This document shows, piece after piece, positions 1 to 7,029 of a stretch of 64,000 nucleotides of DNA. The DNA is from Bacillus sp. T33-2 (lineage in GTDB: Bacteria > Bacillota > Bacilli > Bacillales > Cytobacillaceae). The position numbers and the translations under genes were made by a program. The DNA lies in the NCBI RefSeq assembly GCF_002860205.1, contig NZ_PGVB01000029.1, forward strand, positions 124,001 through 188,000. The letters run 5' to 3'. The notes under the pieces are model-generated. The model saw only the letters and a program-made list of their open reading frames with translations, did not search any database and was not told where the DNA came from. Positions within the stretch are counted from its first letter, which is position 1. Each line of letters starts with the position of its first letter.

Positions 1-84
1 TTTGGAACAGACAAAAGAGCGATGAAAGTGGATCATACATACTTTGATGAACAGCACATGGTTTTGTATCTTATTGACTATTAA
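1..84 (+). CDS. C-terminal end of an unidentified protein, cut by the window edge
   Basis: An open frame enters from the left edge and gives 27 residues ending in HMVLYLIDY before a TAA stop. I do not recognise the family. In B. subtilis the yrzI locus lies next to the mtnN-mccA-mccB-yrhC sulfur genes, but this tail does not obviously match any of them. The part seen shows no membrane segment. Coding status is inferred only from the frame being open to the edge. Confidence 0.45.
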   Translation, partial: FGTDKRAMKVDHTYFDEQHMVLYLIDY

Positions 85-173
85 GCTCAACAGTTGTGAT
101 CCTAACTTGCAGTCGTTTTAATATCGTTAAAACCGCGTATGAAATCTTTTTCGAAAATTTAGGCTAATTAGGG

Positions 174-202
174 TTTACAAACACAACCGCAATGGATATA
201 AT
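174..202 (+). promoter_or_regulatory. SigA-type promoter for the yrzI-region micro-ORF cluster
   Basis: A -35 box TTTACA (174-179) and a perfect -10 box TATAAT (197-202) are separated by exactly 17 bases. Transcription would start near 209, ahead of the 27-codon ORF. No protein-binding site was recognised. Confidence 0.7.
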
Positions 203-243
203 TACCTCTGTAAGCGAAATTATGGAAAGGGAGGTCGAATGAA

Positions 244-327
244 ATGATGATGAAGTGCCAGATTGTATCAGCAGAGCAATTTTATATCTTATTTACGCAT
301 TCGACCAAACCGGAGTGGATCGCTTAA
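244..327 (+). CDS. 27-residue micro-protein, first ORF of the yrzI cluster
   Basis: A strong ribosome binding site (GGAGG at 230-234) sits 9 bases before a run of three ATG codons, and the frame runs 27 codons to TAA. The peptide starts MMMKCQIVSAEQ and ends TKPEWIA. It lies about 35 bases downstream of the probable transcription start and is followed by a hairpin (324-344) and a strong terminator. By position it would be the counterpart of the first short ORF of the B. subtilis yrzI operon, but I cannot confirm sequence homology. Translation is inferred from the ribosome binding site and from the match between transcript and ORF. It could instead be a leader peptide or a small regulatory RNA. 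Confidence 0.5.
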   Translation: MMMKCQIVSAEQFYILFTHSTKPEWIA

Positions 328-344
328 GAATCTTTTATTCTTAA
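324..344 (+). other. Short inverted repeat overlapping the stop of the 27-codon ORF
   Basis: TTAAGAAT (324-331) and ATTCTTAA (337-344) form a perfect 8-bp AU-rich stem with a 5-base loop that starts at the ORF stop codon. It could shape the RNA end or act with the terminator hairpin just downstream. Confidence 0.4.
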
Positions 345-355
345 AATAAGCATAT

Positions 356-392
356 CCATGCCGCAGGGAGAAGCGTGCCCTGCGGCATTTTT
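356..392 (+). terminator. Intrinsic terminator between the 27-codon ORF and yrzI
   Basis: An 11-bp GC-rich stem, ATGCCGCAGGG (358-368) with CCCTGCGGCAT (378-388), is followed by a T run. It would end a short transcript of about 180 bases before yrzI, or act as a partial stop for expression of the later ORFs. Confidence 0.8.
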
Positions 393-473
393 GTGCCTTT
401 TTACAAGCCGCCGGGGAATCTCGCTGCGGTTTTTTCAATTTTCAGGGATGTGAGAAAGAGGAGGTGAGACAGG

Positions 474-614
474 ATGACTTTGAATATTTTCTTTTTTACG
501 GTTACGATTCAAAAACGTGAATTATCCATTGAAGAAACTGTGCATGACGAAATGGTCAGAAAAATTCACGAAGAAAACAAAGACCGTCAATTCACTATGT
601 ACCGTCCGTTCTGA
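474..614 (+). CDS. yrzI: YrzI family small protein
   Basis: The 46-residue product begins MTLNIFFFTVTIQKRELS, the hydrophobic start typical of the Bacillus YrzI family, followed by a charged helix (about residues 17-40) and a short tail ending MYRPF. A near-consensus ribosome binding site GGAGGTGA precedes the ATG. The family is small, restricted to Bacillaceae and of unknown function. In B. subtilis it is encoded with other micro-ORFs whose mRNA is cut by the ribosome-dependent endonuclease Rae1. Here it is the second ORF of a similar cluster, after a terminator. Confidence 0.85.
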   Translation: MTLNIFFFTVTIQKRELSIEETVHDEMVRKIHEENKDRQFTMYRPF

Positions 615-653
615 TTTTGATTAAAAAAATTCATGGAAAGGTGGGAATTAAAA

Positions 654-713
654 ATGATATTTCATATTCAAGGAAGGCTTGCATACTACTGGGTGGAGAA
701 GGATTCCACCTAA
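654..713 (+). CDS. 19-residue micro-protein with an internal Glu-Lys pair (S1025-like)
   Basis: The ORF has a good ribosome binding site (AAAGGTGG) 8 bases before the ATG and encodes 19 residues containing YYWVEKDST. Its place directly after yrzI and the Glu-Lys codon pair (GAG AAG, 696-701) recall B. subtilis S1025, a short ORF in which Rae1 cuts between conserved Glu and Lys codons during translation. Homology is inferred from position, size and this motif. It is too short for a confident family call. Confidence 0.55.
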   Translation: MIFHIQGRLAYYWVEKDST

Positions 714-735
714 CTGGAAGTTGGGAGGGGATAAC

Positions 736-804
736 ATGTTCTTGCATGTGCTGCTATTAACCCTTGTTTTTAAAAAAAAGAACAATGCGAAAAATAATAA
801 ATAG
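736..804 (+). CDS. 22-residue hydrophobic-basic micro-protein
   Basis: GGGAGGGG lies 6 bases before an ATG. The peptide is MFLHVLLLTLVF followed by a Lys/Asn-rich tail, so a hydrophobic half is followed by a strongly basic half. This resembles the start of YrzI and also the general look of type I toxin peptides. It is the fourth micro-ORF of the cluster and comes 22 bases after the stop of the 19-codon ORF. No clear terminator follows: a GAGGC/GCCTC stem at about 811-822 has no T run. Confidence 0.5.
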   Translation: MFLHVLLLTLVFKKKNNAKNNK

Positions 805-915
805 ACGGAGGCTGGCCTCACGCGTTGTAACAAAAAGTTCACATCCCACTGCCATTTTTACTGCAGATATGTGATAAATTTGGGGTAAAGATGGGGTTTT
901 AAAGGGGTGTGGCAC

Positions 916-993
916 ATGTTCATGATCGTGATGGGCTTAGGGATTTGCGGTGCAGTAGGCTGTATAATCGCTGCCGAAGTGAGTGTCGAATAG
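916..993 (+). CDS. 25-residue single-span membrane peptide
   Basis: The frame after AAAGGGGTGTGGCAC begins ATG and encodes 25 residues, with a Gly/Ala/Ile-rich stretch MGLGICGAVGCIIAAEV that would span a membrane. A shared terminator follows 16 bases later. The 110-base gap before it (805-915) suggests it may not be cotranscribed with the yrzI cluster. Function unknown; coding status rests on the ribosome binding site and the adjacent terminator. Confidence 0.45.
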   Translation: MFMIVMGLGICGAVGCIIAAEVSVE

Positions 994-1009
994 TCTGCTG
1001 GAAACATTC

Positions 1010-1045
1010 AAAGCATTAACCGCTAGCGGTTAATGCTTTCGTTTT
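1010..1045. terminator. Bidirectional intrinsic terminator
   Basis: AAAGCATTAACCGC (1010-1023) and GCGGTTAATGCTTT (1026-1039) form a 14-bp stem with a 2-base centre, followed by CGTTTT on the plus strand. It serves the plus-strand micro-ORFs and lies across the stop codon of the convergent 54-residue gene. Confidence 0.8.
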
Positions 1046-1194
1046 GGCCGGAACCATAAGAATGCGACTAACCCGGCGGTGGCGATAAATAGCAGCACTG
1101 TTTTAACTGAAAACCCTTCAAAAATGATTTCGGCACCGCTTGCAAATACCACCACCACAAACACAACCAATAAAATCAATTTTTCCTGATCCAT
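1030..1194 (-). CDS. Small two-span membrane protein, function unknown
   Basis: The product is 54 residues, MDQEKLILLVVFVV to FRPKRKH. It has one hydrophobic segment at about residues 6-24, a short polar link, a second at about 32-47, and a basic tail that should face the cytoplasm. The start is the ATG at 1194-1192 because AGAGGTTGG lies 4 to 5 bases upstream; longer frames begin inside noncoding sequence. It is divergent from sigK and ends in the shared terminator. I do not recognise the family. Confidence 0.6.
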   Translation of the reverse strand: MDQEKLILLVVFVVVVFASGAEIIFEGFSVKTVLLFIATAGLVAFLWFRPKRKH

Positions 1195-1394
1195 TTTCCA
1201 ACCTCTTTTTTCTTTAACTTCCTTAATTCTACCTGAATGACACAAAATTTGTCCATGTGGGCTGAACTGTAAAGATAATTTCCGGCTAGGTGGAAATTTT
1301 TTCATGGTTAATAATTTCTTCGGACAGACACAAACTGCCCGTCTTTTACATAGGAATTTATATAGGCAAATGCCTAAAAAGCGGGGGTGGAAAC

Positions 1395-2114
1395 GTGTCT
1401 GGAATCTTGGCTGCACTCGGTTATATAGTCAAAGAAGTCATTTTTCTTGTTTCTTATATTAAAAATAATGCCTTTCCCCAACCGTTATCTGCTGCAGAAG
1501 AACGAAAATATTTAAGGCTGATGGCCACCGGGGATCCTCATGCCCGCAATATGCTGATTGAACATAATCTGCGGCTCGTCGCCCATATCGTAAAAAAATT
1601 CGAAAATACGGGCGAGGATTCAGAAGACCTGATCTCCATCGGTACAATTGGGCTGATCAAAGCAATTGAAAGCTATTCTGAGGGTAAAGGAACAAAACTT
1701 GCGACCTATGCTGCCCGCTGCATAGAAAATGAAATTCTGATGCATTTACGTGCCCTGAAAAAAACGAAAAAAGATGTTTCGCTTCACGATCCGATTGGCC
1801 AGGATAAAGAGGGTAATGAAATATCGCTTATTGATGTGCTGAAGTCAGAATCAGAGGATGTCATAGACACAATCCAGCTCAATATGGAACTTGAAAAGGT
1901 TAAGGAATATATCGATGTACTGGATGAACGGGAAAAGGAAGTCATTATCGGCCGTTTCGGCCTTGACCTGCAAAAAGAAAAAACCCAGCGCGAAATCGCC
2001 AAAGAACTCGGTATTTCAAGAAGCTATGTGTCAAGGATTGAAAAACGCGCATTGATGAAAATGTTCCATGAGTTTTACCGGGCAGAAAAAGAAAAAAGGA
2101 AGAATCGCAATTAG
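1395..2114 (+). CDS. sigK: RNA polymerase sigma-K factor, uninterrupted
   Basis: This 239-residue sigma factor directs late mother-cell transcription in sporulation. The start is GTG after GGGGGTGG, giving the pro-sequence [20 protein letters not shown], which in B. subtilis is removed by SpoIVFB just before YVKNN (here YIKNN). Region 2 ([16 protein letters not shown], about residues 78-93) and the region 4.2 helix-turn-helix ([19 protein letters not shown], about 195-213) are intact. In B. subtilis this gene is split by the skin element into spoIVCB and spoIIIC. Here the frame is continuous and no recombinase gene is nearby, so no excision step is needed. Confidence 0.97.
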   Translation: MSGILAALGYIVKEVIFLVSYIKNNAFPQPLSAAEERKYLRLMATGDPHARNMLIEHNLRLVAHIVKKFENTGEDSEDLISIGTIGLIKAIESYSEGKGTKLATYAARCIENEILMHLRALKKTKKDVSLHDPIGQDKEGNEISLIDVLKSESEDVIDTIQLNMELEKVKEYIDVLDEREKEVIIGRFGLDLQKEKTQREIAKELGISRSYVSRIEKRALMKMFHEFYRAEKEKRKNRN

Positions 2115-2181
2115 ATAAGGGTCGGGGATCCTTTTTTTTTGTGCTTTATATGGGCGACCCGTCAAAATCAGTAAGAGTTAA

Positions 2182-2215
2182 ACGGCAGGCTAATTTTCGG
2201 CCTGCCGTGGTTTTA
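2182..2215 (+). terminator. Terminator after sigK
   Basis: ACGGCAGGC (2182-2190) pairs with GCCTGCCGT (2200-2208), followed by GGTTTT. It separates sigK from the convergent thioesterase gene and could work both ways. A T9 run at 2131-2139 after a weak stem is a second possible stop. Confidence 0.7.
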
Positions 2216-2225
2216 TGGGGTTACT

Positions 2226-2669
2226 TTATGTCTCCTTGACGCCTTCTGTTTGTTCAAACTGTCCAATGCGTTCTCGTACAAAATCAGGAACCGGCCGGGA
2301 TGATTTGGTATGTGGATCATAACTTACATAAATGATTTCCGCTAGCAGCAGGGGATCGATTTCCCCATCCCTCGTTATTTTGAAGTTCATTGTTATGCTT
2401 GAGTTCCCTATGCTCGCCACTCGGCACCATACATTGAGCCAATCATTCAAACGTGCCGGGCTTTTAAATTCCAGTGTGGTCTTGGCAAGCACAAAATCAA
2501 ATTCTCCGCTCCTCGCCAGCTCCGCCAAATCCAATCTTAAACCTTCCTCAAAATACTCTGCGACCGCTACATCCAAATAGGTCAGGTAATGAGCATTGAA
2601 CACGATTTTTTGTCCGTCAATTTCTGAGTATCGAACCTTAAGCCGGTGGGAAAATTGGTAATTTGCCAT
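2226..2669 (-). CDS. Acyl-CoA thioesterase of the hotdog (4-hydroxybenzoyl-CoA thioesterase-like) family
   Basis: The 147-residue product has the usual length and pattern of the YbgC/YneP group: an N-terminal beta strand HRLKVRYSEIDGQKIVFNAHYLTYLD (here cited only as positions 9-34) with Asp18 in the place of the catalytic acid, then the long central helix and sheet. Such enzymes hydrolyse acyl-CoA thioesters in the cytosol. AGGAGTGA precedes the ATG. It is a lone gene, convergent with sigK. The exact substrate cannot be told from sequence. Confidence 0.85.
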   Translation of the reverse strand: MANYQFSHRLKVRYSEIDGQKIVFNAHYLTYLDVAVAEYFEEGLRLDLAELARSGEFDFVLAKTTLEFKSPARLNDWLNVWCRVASIGNSSITMNFKITRDGEIDPLLLAEIIYVSYDPHTKSSRPVPDFVRERIGQFEQTEGVKET

Positions 2670-2765
2670 TTCATCACTCCTGTCTGTAATATATACTTTA
2701 ATTATATTTTAAACTGAAAATTCTAACAAATAAGTGATGCTTCTTTCAGAGGAGTTGGATATAAG

Positions 2766-2828
2766 TTGATCAAGGCAGTTCTGTTTGATTTAGACGGAAC
2801 CTTACGATGGAGCGGTTTGACATATTAA
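2766..2828 (+). pseudogene. 5' fragment of a HAD-family hydrolase gene
   Basis: After GAGGAG, a TTG start opens a frame reading IKAVLFDLDGTL, the first beta strand and nucleophile motif DxDGT of HAD phosphatases. The frame stops at codon 21, far short of the 200 or more residues such enzymes need. No later HAD motif was found in the 120 bases before the next gene. This looks like the remnant of a deleted or recombined phosphatase gene whose ribosome binding site and start survive. Confidence 0.6.
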
Positions 2829-2951
2829 ATTCTACAAAGTGTTTTCCACTGGCACCGCTAATGGATTATGCCAGGCAGAACCATGCACCCAGTTCAGAGC
2901 GTGTGAATACTGTATCTCGTGTCGACATTGATATACTGGGAGGTATGGAAT

Positions 2952-3425
2952 TTGGCTAAGCAAAATAGACTGGCCTGGCATGAAACTTTGGAACTGCATG
3001 AACTAGTTGCTTTTCAATCAGTTTTGCTGTGGAAATTTAAAAAGAACGTCCGCAAAGTTACCGAACCTGAATTGCGTGCTCTTTACGCTTTTTCAATCAA
3101 TGCTCTTGAAAATAACTTACGTGAGCTGTTAAGGTTTTATCCAATGGCCCCAGGATTTCCTGAGGCGGCCCGTGCTGAAATTGGCTTTTTTGCAGGGGAT
3201 TTGCTTGGAAGTGCGAAAACTGCAGTAAGGTATTATGCAATTGCTGTTACAGAGACGGCAACCCCGGCACTCAGGGAAGTGCTGACCAGACAATTGAACA
3301 CTGCCATCGACTGGCACGGAAGAGTCTTTTATTATATGTATGAGAGAGGCTTATACCCGTCATATGATCTCCAAAAGCTATTGATGAATGATGTAAATCT
3401 GGCGAGCAAAGCATTATCGGAATGA
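2952..3425 (+). CDS. CotF-like spore coat protein
   Basis: The 157-residue protein begins with LAWHETLELHELVAFQS, the hallmark of the CotF/YhcQ ferritin-like coat family, and is mostly helical, with a second long helix pair around residues 60-140. The start chosen is TTG at 2952, since GGGAGGT lies 8 bases before it; the frame extends upstream without a ribosome binding site. Proteins of this family are made in the mother cell late in sporulation and join the coat. It stands alone, downstream of a HAD fragment and before a terminator. Confidence 0.8.
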   Translation: MAKQNRLAWHETLELHELVAFQSVLLWKFKKNVRKVTEPELRALYAFSINALENNLRELLRFYPMAPGFPEAARAEIGFFAGDLLGSAKTAVRYYAIAVTETATPALREVLTRQLNTAIDWHGRVFYYMYERGLYPSYDLQKLLMNDVNLASKALSE

Positions 3426-3434
3426 AACCGGAGG

Positions 3435-3466
3435 GGCCTGATTCCTTAATAGAATCAGGCCTTATT
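3435..3466 (+). terminator. Terminator after the CotF-like gene
   Basis: GGCCTGATTC (3435-3444) and GAATCAGGCC (3452-3461) form a perfect 10-bp stem followed by TTATT. Confidence 0.8.
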
Positions 3467-3588
3467 ACTTTATTTGATTTTGAAAAGAACAGTAAAATCA
3501 GTATTTCAGAAAATAAGACTAACTTAAAAGTATAGAACAATCCGGTATATAATCTTATAATAAAGAAGCGAAAAAAGGGGGAATTGTA

Positions 3589-5382
3589 GTGACAGCGATT
3601 ACATATTCAGATGTATGGGACTTGGAAGTCTTTTTTAAAGGGGGAAGCACTTCAGCGGAGTTTTCTTCCCATCTAAAAAAAACTGCCCAGAGCATCTCAG
3701 CTTTTCAAAATATTATTAACGGCTGGGATCCACTAAATGATGCGGCTGACGAAACCATTTTGACTGTCATTATCGGGGAATTTGAGCAAATAGCAAAATT
3801 CATTCGCCAGGCCGGTGCGTTCGTGAGCTGCCTCCAGGCCCAAAATACGGAAGACAAAAAAGCCGGTGAGCTGCGAGTGACGGTGACAGGGCTAAGTGCA
3901 GCTTTTCAAACAGCGCTGACGGTATTTGACCAAAAGCTTGCCCAAATAGGACAGAATGATTGGGAACAATTGATGAAGGATGACTTCCTCAAAGATCTGA
4001 GGTTTGTTCTTGAAGAGCGCAGGGAAAGGGCTGCAGAAAAACTGTCCGGCGCCGAGGAATCGCTGATCAATGCCTTGGGCGTTGATGGGTATCATGGCTG
4101 GAGCCAGATGTATGATTTGCTTGTGAGCAGCATTGAAATTCCTTTTCGTGAAGACGGGCAGGTAAAGTACTTGTCAGCCGGCCAGGCAGCCAATAAGTTT
4201 TCAAGCAATGACCGGTCCGTAAGGACTCAAGTTTTTGATGAATGGGAAAAGGCCTGGGGAGGCAAGAGCGACTTTTTTGCCAAAACATTAAATCACCTGG
4301 CAGGTTTTCGGCTTACCGTCTATAAGGCCCGGGGCTGGGAGGATATATTGAAAGAGGCCCTTGATCTTAACCGGATGAAAAAGGAAACATTGGATGCAAT
4401 GTGGGAAGCCATTGCAAATAACAAGCAGCCATTTGTGGATTTTTTGCAGCGAAAGGCTAAACTTTTGGGACTGGAAGGCCTCGGCTGGCAAGACCTCGAC
4501 GCACCGGTCGGAAAAGCGGGATCAAAAATGTCATATCAGGAGGGCGCTGAATTTATCCTCGGAAATTTCTCGCTCTTTGGTGATGAAATGGGACAGTTTG
4601 CCCAGAGGGCCTTTGAAAACCGCTGGATTGAGGCAGAAGACCGTCCTGGAAAGGAGCCGGGCGGCTTCCACACATTTTTTCCGGAGAGCAGCCAGTCCCG
4701 GATTTTCATGACGTATTCAGGCACCCCTTCGAATGTGTCTACGCTTGCCCATGAACTGGGACACGGATTCCATACCTATGCCATGAGAGATCAGCACTTA
4801 TTAAACCGCAATTATGCAATGAACGTGGCAGAAACAGCTTCGACATTTGCGGAAATGATTGTTTCCGATGCCTCTGTGAAAAACGCTAAGACGAAAGAAG
4901 AAAAGCTGGGGCTTCTGGAAGATAAAATCCAGCGTTCGGTTGCGCTCCTGATGAATATTCACGCCCGCTTCTTGTTTGAGATAAGATTTTATGAAGAGCG
5001 TAAGCAGGGTGTGGTCAGTGCAGGACGTTTAAACAAATTGATGGAAGAAGCGCAGGCTGAGGCATATGGCGGGGCACTGGAACAATATCATCCGCTGTTC
5101 TGGGCTTCCAAGCTCCATTTTTATATTAGCGGGCTGCCGTTCTATAATTTCCCATATACATTTGGATACTTGTTCTCGCTTGGAATTTATGCGCTGGCAA
5201 TGGAGGAAGGAAAAGGCTATGAAGAAAAATATATAGCGCTGTTAAAGGATTCTGCTTCAATGACTGTGGAGGACCTTGCGATGAAGCACCTGCACGTTGA
5301 CCTGACGAAAAAGGATTTTTGGGAAAAAGCAGTCAGGATATGCATCGACGATGTAGAAGAATTCCTGAAGCTGACCGAATAG
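3589..5382 (+). CDS. M3 family zinc oligoendopeptidase (PepF-like)
   Basis: A 597-residue cytosolic metallopeptidase that cleaves short peptides. The zinc motif HELGH is at residues 388-392 (within THELGHGF-like context LAHELGHGF) and the third ligand Glu lies in NVAETASTFAEM about 25 residues later. Length and the HELGHGFH context match the M3B/PepF group. The GTG start follows AAAAGGGGG. It is monocistronic, with a terminator behind it. Roles suggested for relatives include peptide recycling and, in B. subtilis, effects on sporulation when overexpressed; the present role is not known. Confidence 0.92.
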   Translation: MTAITYSDVWDLEVFFKGGSTSAEFSSHLKKTAQSISAFQNIINGWDPLNDAADETILTVIIGEFEQIAKFIRQAGAFVSCLQAQNTEDKKAGELRVTVTGLSAAFQTALTVFDQKLAQIGQNDWEQLMKDDFLKDLRFVLEERRERAAEKLSGAEESLINALGVDGYHGWSQMYDLLVSSIEIPFREDGQVKYLSAGQAANKFSSNDRSVRTQVFDEWEKAWGGKSDFFAKTLNHLAGFRLTVYKARGWEDILKEALDLNRMKKETLDAMWEAIANNKQPFVDFLQRKAKLLGLEGLGWQDLDAPVGKAGSKMSYQEGAEFILGNFSLFGDEMGQFAQRAFENRWIEAEDRPGKEPGGFHTFFPESSQSRIFMTYSGTPSNVSTLAHELGHGFHTYAMRDQHLLNRNYAMNVAETASTFAEMIVSDASVKNAKTKEEKLGLLEDKIQRSVALLMNIHARFLFEIRFYEERKQGVVSAGRLNKLMEEAQAEAYGGALEQYHPLFWASKLHFYISGLPFYNFPYTFGYLFSLGIYALAMEEGKGYEEKYIALLKDSASMTVEDLAMKHLHVDLTKKDFWEKAVRICIDDVEEFLKLTE

Positions 5383-5390
5383 CAAACAAA

Positions 5391-5417
5391 AAACCAGCCG
5401 AACCCGGCTGGTTTGCT
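5391..5417. terminator. Bidirectional terminator between pepF-like gene and pssA
   Basis: AACCAGCCG (5392-5400) pairs with CGGCTGGTT (5405-5413). The T run is best on the minus strand (TTTTTTG), where it ends the pssA transcript, but TTTGCTT follows on the plus strand too. Confidence 0.75.
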
Positions 5418-5495
5418 TATTGATAGACGGTACGCCTGCCCCTTACTCAATTCATCAACGGTGCCAAACAAGGCGCATATCCTGACAAACAAAAT

Positions 5496-6035
5496 TTAAA
5501 CCTTTCTTAGTTTGAATGGGCTTACCATCAGCAAAGAAAGGATGATGATAATAAATAGGAACGTCTGCGGCGGCAGGTTCGGAATGGCAAGAAAACTCAA
5601 GGTAGCCAGGCAGCCTGCAGCGGTAATCGGCAAGCCTGTGAAATATCCGTTGCTTTCAGTGATGTTGAACCTGGCCAGGCGGAAAGCCCCGCAGCCAATA
5701 TAGAATACGGTGAAAAACGAACCGGGTGCCCCGAATTCATAGAGAATTCCTTGATATAATAATAGTGCAGGAGCTACACCGAATGATATAATATCACTCA
5801 TGGAATCCAATTGCTTCCCTAGTTCAGACTCGATATTAAACTTCCTGGCAACCATCCCGTCAAAACGGTCCGCCAGAGCTGCAACAAAGATAAGCAGCAA
5901 ACTTAAGTTGAGATTACCGTTAATTCCTACAATTATGGCAAATCCGCCCAGTGACAGATTCGCAAGCGTCAATACATTGGCAGTTTGAGCCTTGAGCTTC
6001 TTGACTGTGTGGTCAAGTACATCCAATAAAAACAT
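5496..6035 (-). CDS. pssA: CDP-diacylglycerol-serine O-phosphatidyltransferase
   Basis: This integral membrane enzyme makes phosphatidylserine from CDP-diacylglycerol and serine. The CDP-alcohol phosphotransferase signature D-x2-D-G-x2-A-R-x8-G-x3-D-x3-D is visible in DRFDGMVARKF..GKQLDSMSD at about residues 57-82, and several hydrophobic spans follow. The start is ATG at 6035, 8 bases after AAGGAG; a GTG three codons upstream overlaps that site. It is divergent from psd, the next enzyme of the pathway, so the pair gives phosphatidylethanolamine. Confidence 0.93.
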   Translation of the reverse strand: MFLLDVLDHTVKKLKAQTANVLTLANLSLGGFAIIVGINGNLNLSLLLIFVAALADRFDGMVARKFNIESELGKQLDSMSDIISFGVAPALLLYQGILYEFGAPGSFFTVFYIGCGAFRLARFNITESNGYFTGLPITAAGCLATLSFLAIPNLPPQTFLFIIIILSLLMVSPFKLRKV

Positions 6036-6162
6036 TCTCCTCACTCCTTATAAAGTGAAAGGGAGCAGCACCTTCAGTTTTTTGTTGTATAATAATATTT
6101 AATTTTAAGCTTTTTATGCAAGTTCGTAAAGAGTATTTTTACACATTCCGGAGGTAGGCTCT

Positions 6163-6951
6163 TTGATTCAGAATTTATATCGTTTATTTATCGAATTAAC
6201 AAATGGAAGATGGTCGTCCAGCGCCTTAAAACGCTTTGCCCGTTCAAAGGCAAGCAAAACAATGGTACCGTCATTTGCAAAAATATACAGAATTAATGTC
6301 GCTGAGATGGAAAAACCGCTTCACGAATATCCAACATTGCATGATTTTTTTATAAGGAAGCTTAAAGAAGGGGCGAGGCTGAAAGATGGACACCCTGCAG
6401 CAGTGTTAAGCCCTGTCGATGCTGTTATTGAGGATATTGGAACCGTTAGAGCCGATCAAAGGATCACTGTAAAGGGCAAAGTATATTCGATTGCGGAAAT
6501 GCTGGGAAGCCCAGAAGCAACGCGTAAATACGAAGATGGGACCTATGTGATTCTTTATTTGAGCCCGAGCCATTACCACCGGATTCACAGCCCGGTTTCA
6601 GGCACTGTTGTCAACCGGTGGACTCTCGGCACAAAATCGTATCCGGTTAACAGAATGGGACTTAAGTATGGGGACCGTCCGTTATCCAAAAACTTCAGGA
6701 CCATAACGGAAGTACATCATGGGAAGGGCCATGTGGCGATAGTGAAAGTAGGAGCCATGTTCGTCAATTCGATAGAAACGGTGCATGAAGGGGAACAACT
6801 GACGAGGGGAGAAGAAATGGCTTATTTCTCTTTTGGGTCTACAGTTGTGCTTTTATTCGAAAAAGACTCGTTTCAGCTATTGCCTGGCATCATGCTTCCC
6901 ACCGAAATAAAAGTAGGGGAGAAAATCGGCTTTATTGGGACTGGGAGCTGA
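6163..6951 (+). CDS. psd: Phosphatidylserine decarboxylase proenzyme
   Basis: The 262-residue protein converts phosphatidylserine to phosphatidylethanolamine at the membrane. It has the conserved SPSHYHRIHSPVSG block (about residues 130-143) and the self-cleavage motif GST at about 225-227 (FGSTVVLLFE), whose Ser becomes the pyruvoyl cofactor of the alpha chain. The TTG start follows GGAGG by 9 bases. It faces pssA across a 127-base divergent promoter region, unlike B. subtilis where pssA and psd lie in one operon. Confidence 0.95.
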   Translation: MIQNLYRLFIELTNGRWSSSALKRFARSKASKTMVPSFAKIYRINVAEMEKPLHEYPTLHDFFIRKLKEGARLKDGHPAAVLSPVDAVIEDIGTVRADQRITVKGKVYSIAEMLGSPEATRKYEDGTYVILYLSPSHYHRIHSPVSGTVVNRWTLGTKSYPVNRMGLKYGDRPLSKNFRTITEVHHGKGHVAIVKVGAMFVNSIETVHEGEQLTRGEEMAYFSFGSTVVLLFEKDSFQLLPGIMLPTEIKVGEKIGFIGTGS

Positions 6952-6956
6952 TATTT

Positions 6957-6987
6957 AAGGCACAGCTTCAAATGCTGTGCCTTTTCC
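6957..6987 (+). terminator. Terminator after psd
   Basis: AAGGCACAGC (6957-6966) and GCTGTGCCTT (6974-6983) make a 10-bp stem followed by TTCC. The T run is short but the stem is strong. Confidence 0.75.
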
Positions 6988-7004
6988 GCCGTTCTTATAG
7001 TTGC

Positions 7005-7025
7005 AAAAAAAAAGCCCATCAGGGC
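7005..7025 (-). terminator. Terminator of sda
   Basis: Read on the minus strand, GCCC-TGAT-GGGC is followed by nine T. The stem is short but the T run is long, and it lies 5 bases beyond the sda stop. Confidence 0.65.
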
Positions 7026-7029
7026 GAGT

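Noticed and set aside
1290-1394. N-terminal extension of sigK and a SigE-like promoter CATAGGAAT
   Set aside because: The extension precedes the conserved pro-sequence and has no ribosome binding site; the -35 part of the promoter could not be matched, so no promoter is claimed.
2807-2959. 50-codon plus-strand frame between the HAD stub and the coat gene
   Set aside because: No ribosome binding site, no recognisable motif, and it overlaps both the stub and the start of the coat gene. Treated as sequence debris.
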